A DNA stretch of 64,000 nucleotides from Sthenelais limicola (Eukaryota; Annelida; Polychaeta; Phyllodocida; Sigalionidae): the NCBI GenBank assembly GCA_942159475.1, contig OW804099.1:13456162-13520161 (forward strand), given 5' to 3'. The position numbers and the translations under genes were made by a program. Positions 31,790 to 42,429 of this stretch are shown in pieces; the first letter of the stretch is position 1; every line of letters starts with the position of its first letter. Under the pieces are notes generated by a model, which had not been told where the DNA came from, searched no databases, and was given only the letters and a program-made list of their open reading frames with translations.

Positions 31790-32018
31790 CTTCACAAACG
31801 GTTTGGTGAACGATGCCATTGCTTGTAAACTCTTGCTAGAGGCACCGGCTGCCTTCCAGCAGGTAGTGACAATAGCGACAAATAAACAAAATCTGTTTTG
31901 CAAATTTGCCTTACGCTCCTGACAGGATAAGCCGATGGAAGATGACAAGGTAAGTGGGAAGGAGTGTTTTAACTGTGGCAAGACGGGCCACTTTTACAGA
32001 GATTGTCCATCTCCAATA
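31790..32018 (+). pseudogene. Retroelement gag fragment, copy 3, intact zinc knuckle
   Basis: Another duplicate of the same gag block ('FTNGLVNDAIACKLL', 'CKFALRS' plus TGA), this time running into an intact CCHC knuckle, CFNCGKTGHFYRDC (about 31965-32006). It is cut off at 'ccatctccaatatg', where repeat-unit sequence begins. Confidence 0.7.
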
Positions 32019-32565
32019 TGAAGACTAAAGTAGAAGGTGGTGTATTTATACTACATATAAGTAGGTTGGGTAAGAGAATAAAATATATCTTGTCAGCCCT
32101 TAAAAAAATGCAAACCTGAGCCGTGAGAAGACACTTCTATAGCTACCATGATAAGATGATCATGGCAAGGTAAGGAAAAAAACCAATCTTGCCTTCCCCA
32201 TGTACACTTGAGTTATATTTACCACATATAATAGTGGATGTGAGAAGGTACAGTGAGGGGGAATTACAAGAGATGAAGAGTAAAGTAGAAGGTAGTGTAT
32301 TTATACCACATATAAGTTGGTTGGGTAAGAGAATAAAATAATATATCTTGTCATTATCTATCACGATGAGGAATATATGAAAGAAAGGAAGAAAAACGAA
32401 ATCTTGCCTTCCCCATGTACACTTGTGTTATATGTACCACATATAATAGTGGATGTAGAGAGGTGCAGTAAGGGGGAAATACAAGTGATGATTTTTACAA
32501 CAAATAAGTAGTTGGGTAAGAGAATAAAATAAATCTTGCCATTATCTATCACAAAACTGGGCGAA
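32019..32565. repeat. Diverged monomer units and junction segment
   Basis: 'gaagactaaagtagaaggtg', 'tactacatataagtaggttg', the 'cttgtcagcccttaaaaaaa' junction segment (32090-32180), and then two units with 'gtacacttgagttatattta' and 'gtacacttgtgttatatgta' follow one another. The pieces are the same as at 14883-15150 and 19060-19605 but reordered. No ORF1 follows here; LTR-like sequence comes next. Confidence 0.75.
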
Positions 32566-32639
32566 TACAAGAAGAAATACCCTCACCCAGAAAGCTCATT
32601 TAGGAGCTTACAAAGGAGATGAGCCATGACCATAAGGAG

Positions 32640-32765
32640 AAAGACTGCATGTTGTGCCATGCACAGGACTACAGGGTGGTTGGAATGTTTCCTAGGGAAC
32701 ACAAATTGGGCCATTTATAGCTTACACCAACACAGTGGTGTAACATTGGTGGAGAACCAATTAAG
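32640..32765 (+). repeat. Second LTR-like edge with primer-binding-site-like motif
   Basis: 'ttcctagggaacacaaattg' to 'cacagtggtgtaacattggtg' is followed by 'gagaacca'. The 'aacattggtggagaacca' phrase is identical to that at 21331-21348. Two copies with the same boundary motif suggest two insertions of one LTR family. The remainder up to 33210 shows no gene. Confidence 0.4.
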
Positions 32766-33211
32766 ATAATTCGGTACAAAATTTATTCTTAATTATTTAT
32801 GAAATTGGGAGTTAGGAGCACTTGGGAGTGGTGCTCACTAACATCTAGGAGGACGCTGCCATGGAGACAAAGCCTGGCTCTGATACTCCTTTGGGAGTGG
32901 GGGCCTAGCTCCAAGGATCCATAAGGAATTGACAACAGTTATCCTAGAAATGCAAAGGAGTAATTAGGAATTACGGCAAATTAGTAATTACGGCCCTTCT
33001 ACATGAAGTATATCTCCATATATTTCTTTTCAACCCATGCTCCAATATATATACCGGAAGAGGAGCATGGGTATATGGATACAATACTTATTCAATTTAC
33101 TAGGAATCAGAATGCTCATCACTAACTTTGGATTTACCGGAGGGCTATTTCACAGAGGAATATAGAACTGTTGTATTATGTATGCCCTAGTATTTCCAAT
33201 AAATTTTTCTG

Positions 33212-35097
33212 TTGTGTGAGTGTTTATTATGTGTGCAAAGAACTCCCCTCGTCTCTCTCACTGCTACACTCAGCGCTCCCATCTGTACTTTAAGACTCAG
33301 TGACTCATGCTCCAACACAAAGGAGCATGGATATCATACTCACTTGGCAGGACTTTATTCTAACATAAAGGCAAAGCATCAAATATCTGGTGATGTTCTT
33401 GTGGAGACAGCAGAAGATAAAGCTGTGGTGATCAAACTTGCTGAATGGAATTCTAAAACTGATGAAGGTTGGGGCTGGTGTCGGGTGGACAATGAAGATC
33501 ATGTCTGTGATGCCAATTTTGTTGTTGCCGTTGGACATGGTGAAGATGCATATGCTGCTTTATTAGATGCATTCAGGAATAATCGCATGGCTGGGCTTGC
33601 TAGGGTCATTATGATTAATCCAATCCATCTAGAATTGCCTGCCTTTGTTGTCCTACTTCAAGCAAATTGCAATAAGTTTGACCATCTTCTGGTAAAAGGG
33701 CAATGGGATGAAATTCAGGATTTATATAATAAGCACCTCCTGCCATTTCTTGGCCCATTGGTAGGTAATGTATCTGATGGCGATTCCAGGCGCCGTAAAT
33801 TGCATTTACAGAATGCTTTGTGTCAGGACGGTATTTGTTATCAAATTGATCACCAGAACTTTGCCTTTAGTGCAAGACTAGTCACAGTCAATAATAAGAC
33901 CCATGTAGTTGACCTACAAGACCAAGATTACCCTCACAACGGAAAGAAACTGATAAACCACTTGAAACATGCATCAAGGGTTCTTAGTTTGGGTGGTAAT
34001 CTGGCTCATATGTGTCATGTCGAACTAGTACTTGCAAGATTTGACATGGCCGTGCAGGGTCTTCGGCAGAAGGATGTTGATCATGATGATAGACAGAACT
34101 GGGAGGCTGCTCAGAGACTGCTTTTCCCAAAAGTAAGAGAATGCTTGATGCAGATAGAGACTGGTGAAGTAGGCAGAGTTGAAAATGTACTTGGAACTCG
34201 GTGCTATCTGGAAATGGTATGGCGCTATGTACAAATATTCTACTCCTTAGTTGATACGCTCACTCAAAGAATAACTCATGCCTCATATGTGGTAAATTTC
34301 TTGAGGATCTGGAGGTTGTGGGTGCACAAATCTGGTGATCTGAAACTCAAAACAAACTTTGTATCCAGAGAGACCTTCCAAGATATTTCTCTCTCCCGCC
34401 ATCATGTTGATTTGTTCATAAAGGCATCCATGGACTTTGCACAAGACCATGATGTTTGCCTAGCCAAAACTGGAACAGACGTCTGTGAAGATTTTTTTCT
34501 TCTAATGGCTCCTTCATTGTGAACAAACACAACTATTCAATTATGGATAGATTTAGAAATCTGTCGAACATGCAGAGGCAGTCCTGAGGGGCCTACAATG
34601 AAAAGAACTCATCGGAAAGGCGAGAATATATGGAGGAAAGGCCATGAAATTCCACCTGCAGATGGGGTTCCACACCTAAGGGATTTTCCAACTGATGGTC
34701 AGATGGTAGCTGCTTGGAGCAAGGCGATTTTGGAAGCACAGGAGACAATGAAACGGTTTGGCATTACACCTGAGAACAGCACAACCCTCGTAATTCTTGG
34801 TTCTTTTTTCCAGAATCAATAGATGCTACTACAGAAACTGGGATTGAACAGCAAATGGCCCATGGTGATGCTGAGAATTATAATGAGCCACAACACTTCG
34901 ATATAGGGGTCCATGAAGAACATTTTTACGTTCAGCCTGATGTGGAAGCCATGGACTTAGCTGTTCCAGACATCCAAGCCCATTTACAATATCTGGCAGA
35001 TAATGTCAATATTCCAGATCAAGAAGATACAGTGCCTGCTGTAAAAAACACCATTACAGTTCCAGATATTTCTACTATTTCCGGAGATAAGGGGTAG
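33212..35097 (+). pseudogene. Transposon-like multicopy gene family, copy 1 (DVCEDFF family)
   Basis: A long frame (33212-34522, core from about 33290) shows 'DVLVETAEDKAVVIKLAEWN', 'FVVAVGHGEDAYAALLDAF', 'INPIHLELPAFVVLLQANCN', 'NNKTHVVDLQDQDYP' and 'NFLRIWRLWVHKSGD'. It reaches the signature 'GTDVCEDFF' and then shifts frame at a run of seven T (34492-34498). The alternative frame continues 'SSNGSFIVNKHNYSIMDRF', which is the expected family continuation. A later acidic segment runs to a stop at 35095. I recall such proteins as repeated, unnamed families in molluscs, cnidarians and sponges, probably transposon-derived. The N-terminus is missing. A second copy lies at 39745-41735. Confidence 0.65.
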
Positions 35098-35560
35098 AAA
35101 AACGGGAAAAAGCCATCCATATCCTTGAAAAGGGGGGGGGGGGGGGGTCTAATTTGGATGCTATTTCCGGAGATAAGGGAGTGTGTTTGAAATAAGGGAA
35201 TGAGCCATTTTGCATGCTTCAATTTTTGCTGTTATTAGCTTTATTGCTTGGTATTGGTCGGTGGTTTCATTGTAGAAAAGTACTCTTCATGCACTCTTTT
35301 TTAAAAATTATTTCATGCACTTTGTTTGTGGTCTAATATTTTAAACTTTTGAACTACCCTAAATAGGTGTGTCAACGTTGATAGGTGAGAAAAGTGGCAA
35401 AGTGATCAGTTTTGGTCTGAGATCAAAACGCTGTAGGAAATGCAGTTTAGCAAAATAACTGAATAAGATCCCAAAGTCCAATAAAGGTACCAAAATTAGA
35501 GTGAGTGAGTGATGGTTGCTTAATGCCATGACAACATCCATGTGGAGTCAACTAGAGTGG
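35098..35560. other. Spacer with 17-G run and duplicated phrase
   Basis: A run of about 17 G lies at 35131-35147, bracketed by two copies of 'tttccggagataagg' (near 35078 and 35164). The rest, to 35560, has no supported gene. Confidence 0.5.
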
Positions 35561-35573
35561 GAGTGCTAAGGCA

Positions 35574-36270
35574 ATGGAGCCAGATATATTGGTCCAAATG
35601 TTGAAAGATGTCCATTCCCGAAATGGTAAAGTAGGGACAATTGTTGGGGATGATGATACCACTGGAATCAAGCATGCTAGACGAGCATTTGGTAATGACC
35701 TTGAAAAAGCATCAGACAAAAATCATGTTCGGAAGAATATCACAAAACAATTGTGGGCCATAAAATCCGTGAAATGTCTACTATGGTGATAAGTGCCATT
35801 TCCAAGAACTTTAATTATATAATCTCCCCAAATCAAGGAAATGAGGGCAGGGCTAAAGGCAGTCGTTAACCATGTGTTTGGGAAGCATGAATTTTGTACG
35901 GATACTTGGTGTAGGTACTTGAAAAACCCCACCAGTTTCAAGCATAAGAACTTACCATATGGCAGAGATTTGGCCGACAAATCCCTTGAAAAAGCACTTT
36001 ACAAAATATTCATTGAAAAACTAACCCCAGAGGCTAACAAACTTGCCAATCTAGCTAGTTCTCAAGTCAATGAAAGCTTTAATGCCAGCCTTGCATGTAA
36101 AGCACCTAAGGCAAGACACTACTGTGAATCAGCAGCAAGTCTAAGTTATAGACTATGTGCTACTGTAAGTCAAAAGAATGAAGGGGGCAAGTATGTGTCA
36201 AACGTGAACTGGACTGTTTCTTTTCATTCATTCAATGAATTATTAGTAGATAATTTCCCATATCAATTTT
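35574..36270 (+). pseudogene. Mutator-like transposase fragment
   Basis: The reading 'EPDILVQMLKDVHSRNGKVG' with 'IVGDDDTTGIKHAR' and 'ITKQLWAI' breaks at a frameshift near 35760. It resumes from 35840 with 'GLKAVVNHVFGKHEFC', 'CRYLKNPTSFKHKNLPYGRD', 'LANLASSQVNESFNAS', 'KAPKARHYCESAASLSYRL' and 'QKNEGGKYVS'. The 'S.Q.NESFN...A.KAPK.RHY' block is typical of a Mutator-like transposase domain found in many invertebrate proteins, and the acidic 'VGDDDTT' fits a catalytic-aspartate region. It is broken and lacks both termini. Confidence 0.65.
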
Positions 36271-36339
36271 AATGCGAGGCTCATCCACTTATAAATATAG
36301 AGTTAGATATAAGATTTAAATTAGATTGACAAACTGCAC

Positions 36340-36960
36340 AGAGGTATCTTCTCTCTAAACCAAGACTCGGCCCCTGGCGAGGACCAGATCTCTTACGTCT
36401 TTTTGAGGAATTCTCCTCCTGCATTCCGAGCTCAGCTTCTCGCACTCTACAACGCTATTTGGACCCTGGGCACTGTCCCCCCTGCATGGAAATCAGCCAC
36501 TATTGTCCCCATCCCCCAAAAGACCATCCCTCCCACCTACAGGGCGATAGCCCTCATCTCCTGCCTGCTAAAAATACTTGAGGCATTGGTCCTAACCAGG
36601 ATGAGGTACCACACTCCTTTCAGCCACCCAAAAACCTTTGGCTTTGTTCCGGGATCCTCAGTCACTGACGCAGTCGCATCTCTCCTGCAGTAAACCACCA
36701 CTGGACACTCCCCCATCACAGTCATCTTCTTGACTGGTGCCGAGGTCCTGGCCTATGTAGATGACCTTGCTATAGTCATTAAAGGGCAAAATGCGAGCGA
36801 CCCACTTTCTGCCAAAGAGTTCTCGACAAAGTCATAAAATCAATCAACCAGATTGGTTTTGATGTCACCCCAAGCAAATCGAAAGCCATCCATTTCCGCT
36901 TTCAGACGAAGGGAAGCAAGCCATACTCAAGGTACAGAATGACCTCAGAAAAAAACCTCA
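36340..36960 (+). pseudogene. LINE reverse transcriptase fragment with internal deletion
   Basis: 'SAPGEDQISY' and 'LLALYNAIWTLGTVPPAWKS' followed by 'ATIVPIPQKTIPPTYRAIAL' are fingers/palm motifs of a non-LTR reverse transcriptase (36365-36560). 'TFGFVPGSSVTDAVASLLQ' leads to a stop at 36691. Then 'VLAYVDDLAIVIKG', the catalytic Y-x-D-D block, appears at about 36748-36790, too close to the former, so the segment between has been deleted. A thumb-like 'INQIGFDVTPSKSKAIHF' follows in another frame. It is similar in style to the elements at 18014 and 23724. Confidence 0.78.
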
Positions 36961-37270
36961 GACCTAAGGGGAAAAAAACCAATAGAGAAAATAGTGCGTA
37001 AGCTGTTTTATTGCAGGAACCTCAATTTATCTCTCGAATTTGTATGGGTGTGGATGATAGCCATTTTGAATGAGACTGCAGGGAAAATATCCAACACATA
37101 TTCTGCTTTATAACTTCATCTAGATTGGTTTTTTTGATTTGTATCTTTTCCCATTATTATTATTTCATTAATAATACCTTTCTATATGAGAATAGTTATT
37201 TCATTCAAGCAGTTTAGGAATTGTTACAGGGCGATTATTTAATAATACATAGGTCAAGCACGCGGGACAG

Positions 37271-37640
37271 CATGCCTGGAAGTTGGGCGCTCTAGCTACT
37301 TTCTGCATGCTTTGTTTCGGAATATTCCACCTTTATGGAAACATTACAGCTACAGAAAGATATGAATGCGGACAGAATGAAGGCGAGTGTTTCTGTCAGG
37401 GAGGAACACTTACATGTGAGGGAGTCGGTCTACCGATTAAGGTGCTCACTCGAAGGAGTCATGTAAGAAGCATTATTCTGACAAACTTGTATGTGACCGA
37501 ATTTCACCCAAAGTACTGCTTACAATTTAAGAAACTTCAATCGCTGATTTGAGATATCAAAGGCTTGCATTTGATTGCAAGTCATTACCCTCCCATTCCA
37601 CATACGATCTATATTCTGACTGCAAGATGGGACGAATAGT
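37271..37640 (+). pseudogene. N-terminal half of a leucine-rich-repeat membrane protein
   Basis: An ATG near 37271-37283 opens a hydrophobic signal peptide ('LATFCMLCFGIFHLYG'). A cysteine-rich cap follows ('YECGQNEGECFCQGGTLTC') and one leucine-rich-repeat-like strand ('HVRSIILTNLYVTEF'), then a stop at 37550. After a shift of frame 'RYQRLAFDCKSLP' and 'DLYSDCK' continue the pattern to about 37630. It joins directly to hAT-like sequence at 37625. The C-terminal half of what may be the same family (cap, membrane span, tail) is at 27205-27619, ten kilobases away. Confidence 0.5.
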
Positions 37641-38230
37641 TAGAACTCGACCAAAGGAGAGCATTTCTGAGACTGGATTTGCACATGAGTCTAGGAAGTT
37701 ATCTATAAATATGGCTGACAGGCACGCTCATACAGAGGGCAGGAGTTTGGAATTTATTGCTGAAAACGGATTAAGGCTGAGCCTAGCTCCCAAACTGGTA
37801 GAATATGCCAAAGAAATGGCAAGAGATGTTATTGAGTGTTGAGTATTGAGTGATTATTCTTTATCCAACACTGCAGCTTCATATAAACTGCGAGAAGGTA
37901 TAGGACTTGTTCATGATATGAAGGTCTATAAGTTCTCATTCAATGTGGATGAGTGCATCAACAACTCTTATGAGAAGATATTTTCTGTACTTGTTTCTTA
38001 TTTCTCTGAAGAGGAAAAAGAAGTTGTTGTGTGACATTACACCTCCATTGCTTTGACAATTGTCAATGCTGAGGTGCTCTATAATGCTATTATGGAGAAG
38101 TTGGAAGAGGGTGAGATTCCACTTGACAATTTAATATCAAATCTCTCCGATTCTGCCAGTTACATGAGAGGAAAAAACAGTGGCTTAGAAACTAACGAAA
38201 TGTCCGCATCTAAAATGAGCTAGCACGTGT
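37625..38230 (+). pseudogene. hAT transposase, broken internal fragment
   Basis: The fragment aligns by eye with residues about 160-340 of the intact transposase at 10460-12901: 'LSINMADRHAHTEGRS' with 'ISMVDRESNMEGL', 'FNVDECINNSYEKI' with 'INLDECTSTAHNKI', 'VSYFSEEEKEVVV' with 'VSYYSESQQQTVV', and 'DNLISNLSDSASYMRGK' with 'DNLISVLCDSANYMRGK'. It contains a TGA at 37840 and another near 38032, and ends near 38220. No inverted termini are visible around it. It is a separate, older member of the family on the opposite strand. Confidence 0.8.
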
Positions 38231-38344
38231 GTACATGTAGGAGGAGTTGAACAGGAATTGACTGGATCCAGGAGAATTGATACCTTTAAAGCGGGTTAGG
38301 CTTTATTATGAATGGTTTAGGAACTAACTGTGACAACTTATTCT

Positions 38345-38695
38345 GGTGAGTGGGTGAGTTTGGTTGCTTTACGCCCTTACGGCGCCCTTATCAACACATT
38401 TAATATGGTTATATCAAGGGCGGGAGAGCTGAGAGTGAGTGAGTGAGTGAGTGAGTGAGATTGGTTGCTTTATGCCCTTATCAACACATTTAATATGGTT
38501 ATATCAAGGGCGGGAGAGCTGAGAGTGAGTGAGTGAGTGAGTGAGTGAGATTGGTTGCTTTATGCCCTTATCAACACATTTAATATGGTTATATCAAGGG
38601 GGGAGAGCTGAGAGGGAGGCAGTTCATGACCATACCCAGGAAATAGAGATAGAGAAGAAGGGAGACAGAGACAGAGAAAAAGACACAGAAAGGCA
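38345..38695. repeat. GTGAGTGA-type minisatellite, three units, plus AGAGATAGAG tail
   Basis: Three units of 'gtgagtgagtgagattggtt', 'gctttatgcccttatcaac' and 'tttaatatggttatatcaag' to 'gggcgggagagctgagag' are followed by 'cataccc aggaaatagagatagagaag'. This two-part structure recurs at 39575-39740, 40925-41085 and, amplified, at 49722-51005. Confidence 0.9.
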
Positions 38696-38802
38696 CTTTA
38701 AGGTCTTATCCAGGACCAACAACTTATTCTGGGATTACACAGTTATATACGCCACATTTAGTGAAAGTTTAGTTAAGCTATTGCTGGACCTAACACAAAC
38801 AA

Positions 38803-39125
38803 ACATGGCCGCTGACCCGATAATGGACATTACTAAGTGGGTCGCACTGAAGACTGAGAAACAAAGACTGGATTTCCTAAAGAAAACATTTGAATCGATA
38901 AATGAATATGTCCGCAATAATGATGAGGAGATCACGGGATTAAAAACGCAAATTGAGCAGGAGAAAGAGAGCAACTAGAGACTGGTTACTAAGGTACAAG
39001 TCCTTGAAGCCAAGTTAGAGAAACAAGGGGAAGTGTTGGGGACTGTTGAAGCCGACAATGCCGAGGCAGAAAGGCTTAAAACGAGCACTAAACTTAGTCT
39101 AGGGCCTAGCAGAGAAAGAAAATGA
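38803..39125 (+). pseudogene. Coiled-coil ORF1-like fragment
   Basis: From ATG 38803, 'MAADPIMDITKWVALKTEKQ' leads into heptad-like helices ('IEQEKESN'), a stop at 38976, and further coil in frame ('VTKVQVLEAKLEKQGEV'). It looks like a LINE ORF1 or a similar retroelement protein N-terminus. No RNA-binding domain follows. Confidence 0.4.
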
Positions 39126-39164
39126 GGATGTGAAAGAGTCTATTAATGGCCTTTTTCATCCAAG

Positions 39165-39468
39165 GGAGTCGGATTTGATCATTCTGCATGTCATCAGATT
39201 TTTCAGTATTGGAAAAAAGAATATTCATAGACTTATTAATGTACCATTATTATGTGACAGAAGAAAGGCATGCTTATCACAATTTGCTTACAGAAGAAGC
39301 AGGAAAGAAATCTATGTTGACCAAAGAGGGGGCAGAACGAGACAATGGAATGCTCCTGTATTGAAAATCGAAAAACCAAAATTGACGTTTTATAAAAACA
39401 GTATACAATTCAGAACAGCCTCTTTATTGAATAATACTGCTGCTGATAGTAGAAATATCTTCCGGTAA
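39165..39468 (+). pseudogene. C-terminal tail of a LINE reverse transcriptase
   Basis: The segment 'LINVPLLCDRRKACLSQFAY' with 'NAPVLKIEKPKLTFYKNSIQ' resembles the conserved tail found after the thumb in Jockey/RTE/CR1-like reverse transcriptases ('lp...RR...l..f.y', 'P..k...y+.S...R....WN'). It is open to the stop at 39466. The upstream RT is absent. Confidence 0.5.
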
Positions 39469-39574
39469 TATTGGCGGCATGGCGAGAGGCAGGCTTGGAA
39501 GATTCGTGCTCCCACCATCACCCAAAATGAAGACACTTTTTCTTGTTCTTCTTGTGTCACTCTATAGGAAAGGT

Positions 39575-39745
39575 GAATGAATGAGATTGGTTGCTTTACG
39601 CCCTTATCAACACATTTAATATGGTTATATCAAGGGCGGGAGAGCTGAGAGGGAGTGAGTTTATGATCACACCCAGGAAATAGAGATAGAGAAGAAGGGA
39701 GAGAGAGTAAAGAGACAGGAAGGCACTTTATGGTCATACCATAGG
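39575..39745. repeat. GTGAGTGA-type element, one unit plus AGAGATAGAG tail
   Basis: A single 'gattggttgctttacgccc' unit ending 'gggcgggagagctgagaggg' is followed by 'acccaggaaatagagataga'. Same two-part structure as at 38345-38695. Confidence 0.85.
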
Positions 39746-41735
39746 AAAGGGCACCACATTCGAGTACGAGTGTGGTGCTGTGGAAGGAAGCTGCTGGTGT
39801 GGGGAGGAGGGGTTTGTCTATAAAACTGCCTCTCACCTAGCTCAGACTACAAGGGAGCCACAACCTTGTCACCAAAAAGCTGTGGCAAAGGTTTTGAGTG
39901 CATTTCCCAATGTATTTGTACTAAAAGGATTTCATCTCATGTGTGTAGATTGTCTTGAAAATGGTCAGATCAACATACATAAATCAAAGAATCTGTTATT
40001 CAATGCGAAAAACCATGTTTCTAGCAAACACCACAAACAGAACACATGCAAAAGGGGTGCTTCTAGCTTCTAGCTCCCAAAAGTTGACGCACTTCTTCAA
40101 ACCTAAGGTGGTGGAAGACAACGCCATCAAAGATGTTTGCAAAAAACAGCTTTGATATGGTATGTATAAAAGAGAAGTAAAACTCACAGAGCATGGTAAG
40201 ACTAGTAATGTAGATATATCGGTGTTGCTTGAGGATTGTGATGGGGTAGACAATGGTGTAGTTTCATGGTATCCTGACACACATTATTGGTGTCCAAATT
40301 TTGGTAAGAAAGGAACATTCCGAAGCAGCAAATGCAATAAAATTGGATATTTTAGCGGAAAAATATGTTTTAACAGCTCAGCCATTCCTCAGCTGAAATC
40401 TTTCAATAAACGTGCTCTACTTCGCCAACAGAATCTCTGTGATGGCTCCCGTGATATAACATAAGTAAATAATCGGTATCTAACTCCACCGGAAATGGTG
40501 TCAAAACTCAAACATCAGAAAGAACATATCAAAGGGGTTGAGTCTAAATTGTTTTTTGCCAGCAGAAAGAAGTTACACTTAACCTTAATATAAGGAAAAG
40601 ATCCCTCCAGGAAAAGTAGGCTGAATATGCCTCTAGAGGTTCACTAAAGGCTGTTTGTCAACAGTTTATAAAAGCAGACCTGGAAGGGAAATTAGAGAAC
40701 CGTGATGTACTTCCCAGACACTCCAAACTGTTAGCTGAAACCTAAATGTGAAAAAACAAGGGAAGAGGTACCAAACATCTGTCCAGCTATTTTATGAAAT
40801 TGTGCTCTTGTGGGAGGGTCCTTGTCTTGCAAACTTTGTTTCCCTAAATCTGTTTGGTCCAGAAATACACAGCATCTTCAGGTGGAGAAAAGAAGGTGCG
40901 ATACAGATAAATGTTGGTATATCAGTGTGAGTAAGAGAGATTGGTTGCTTTACGCCCTTATCAACACATTGAAGGTTATATCAAGGGCGGGAGAGCTGAG
41001 AGGGAGGCAGTTTATGATCATACCCAGGAAATAGAGGTATAGAAGAAGGGAGAGAGAGACAGAGAAAAAGAGACATAAAGGCATATCTTCCAACTTTCAG
41101 TCCATTGCCTCTCTGTACAGTGCCCTCAAAGACCTGCATAAAGTACCAGTGTTGTTGGCAGAGGACGAGCCTGCAATAGTCCCATCTGTTCAATATATGT
41201 AGCAGAACGAGATGGTTTCTGTGGAGAACAGGGAGAAGATCATTAATGTGAGGTGAATGTGGGGGATGGAGGAAATGGCTATAACAACATAGTCAATGCC
41301 TTTGCAACAGAAAAGATTGGTTGACAGGCAAGAGCTGTGATCACCAATCCACTCCATCCTGCATTACCAAAGATTCCAATACTGATACACCCAACATGCA
41401 ATCATTTTAATGCTGTTTGTACGGGATCAGTGGACTAGGATATCTCAACACTACATCGGAACAATGGTCACATAGAACTTGGGCTTGCCCAGGAAGATTT
41501 GGACTGAAAGGATCGCCAAAATTGGCGCTCAGCTCAAAAACTGCTTTAAAGGCATTCAAGATAGGCTTGAGGACATCATTGAAGGAAGCGATGGTGGCAG
41601 GCCAGATGATGGCGTCACTGGGACTCTTGTCTACCTACAAATCTTGTGGTTTTATGTTGAGATTTTTGTGTTTCGGAAGGCCAGTCTCTATGAAAGGATC
41701 AAGTATGCCGGCACAGTCACACATTTTTTTTAAAG
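39745..41735 (+). pseudogene. Transposon-like multicopy gene family, copy 2 (interrupted)
   Basis: Pieces in order: 'YECGAVEGSCWCGEEGFVY' (39755-39820), 'CVDCLENGQINIHKSKNL', 'SVLLEDCDGVDNGVVSWYP' (40215-40275), then 'NFQSIASLYSALKDLHKV' (41090-41145) and 'VGDGGNGYNNIVNAFATEKIG' in part. The end of that block with 'AVITNPLHPALPKIPILI' lines up with the 'VGHGEDAYAALLDAF' to 'MINPIHLELPAFVVLL' block of copy 1 (33520-33655). Many stops and shifts are present, and a GTGAGTGA element interrupts the copy at 40925-41085. This copy retains more of the N-terminal region than copy 1. Confidence 0.5.
40925..41085. repeat. GTGAGTGA-type element inserted in family copy 2
   Basis: 'agtaagagagattggttgct' to 'tatcaagggcgggagagctg' is followed by 'cccaggaaatagaggtatag'. 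It splits the coding remnants of the surrounding pseudogene, so it arrived later. Confidence 0.85.
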
Positions 41736-41918
41736 CCAGGGTTGAGGTGAAAACTAGGCATGTTGCCTGATCCTCGATGAATACAGCCTCAGGGATGGCA
41801 AAGGCCACACCCTTATGTAATCACATGGATAAATATTGAATTAACAATCCAGACTGCGCTTACAATGACTTGGAAGGCATTGCAAGATATTACTAAGGCC
41901 CGCAGGGAGGTCTTGAAG

Positions 41919-41940
41919 GTTATATATATATATATATATC
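41919..41940. repeat. TA microsatellite
   Basis: A run of about ten TA dinucleotides precedes 'cgtatttttattctgattcg', similar to the 'gatatatatata' tract near 4365 and the 'tatatatataatata' tract near 54475. It probably belongs to the end of a dispersed element. Confidence 0.8.
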
Positions 41941-42429
41941 GTATTTTTATTCTGATTCGAACAGTTACATAATTCAGAACGGGACGCCAGCCTCTCGGAT
42001 TTGAGGTCTTCCTGGGGTATCCACAGTTATTAATACCTGTTACTAATTACGGGATATTAAATTGTACATAAATCTGTTGACACGGCGTGAGACCTAAAAG
42101 AGTTGTTCGTAGAAGACAACCCAGCTACCCAAGATTCTTTAGCAGTGGGAGACATGGCTACCAAGATTGAGAATCTTAAAAAGCAGAATAAATTCCTGGC
42201 TATGCTTAAAAAGGAGCAACCTAAGCCACAACAGACCCAACCTCAGCATAGAGGCGGAGGGCCTTCAGGTTCAAGGGTCGAGGTGGATTTAACAATGGAT
42301 TTGGTAACAACAGCAAATTCCATGGCGGACGTGGGGGCTGGTGTACTCTAGGTCCCCAGGTAAATTACTGTACTTGGCAGACACTCTTTCACGTGCTAAA
42401 GTAGGTGAGGTGAACAAGAGGTAGGAGAA

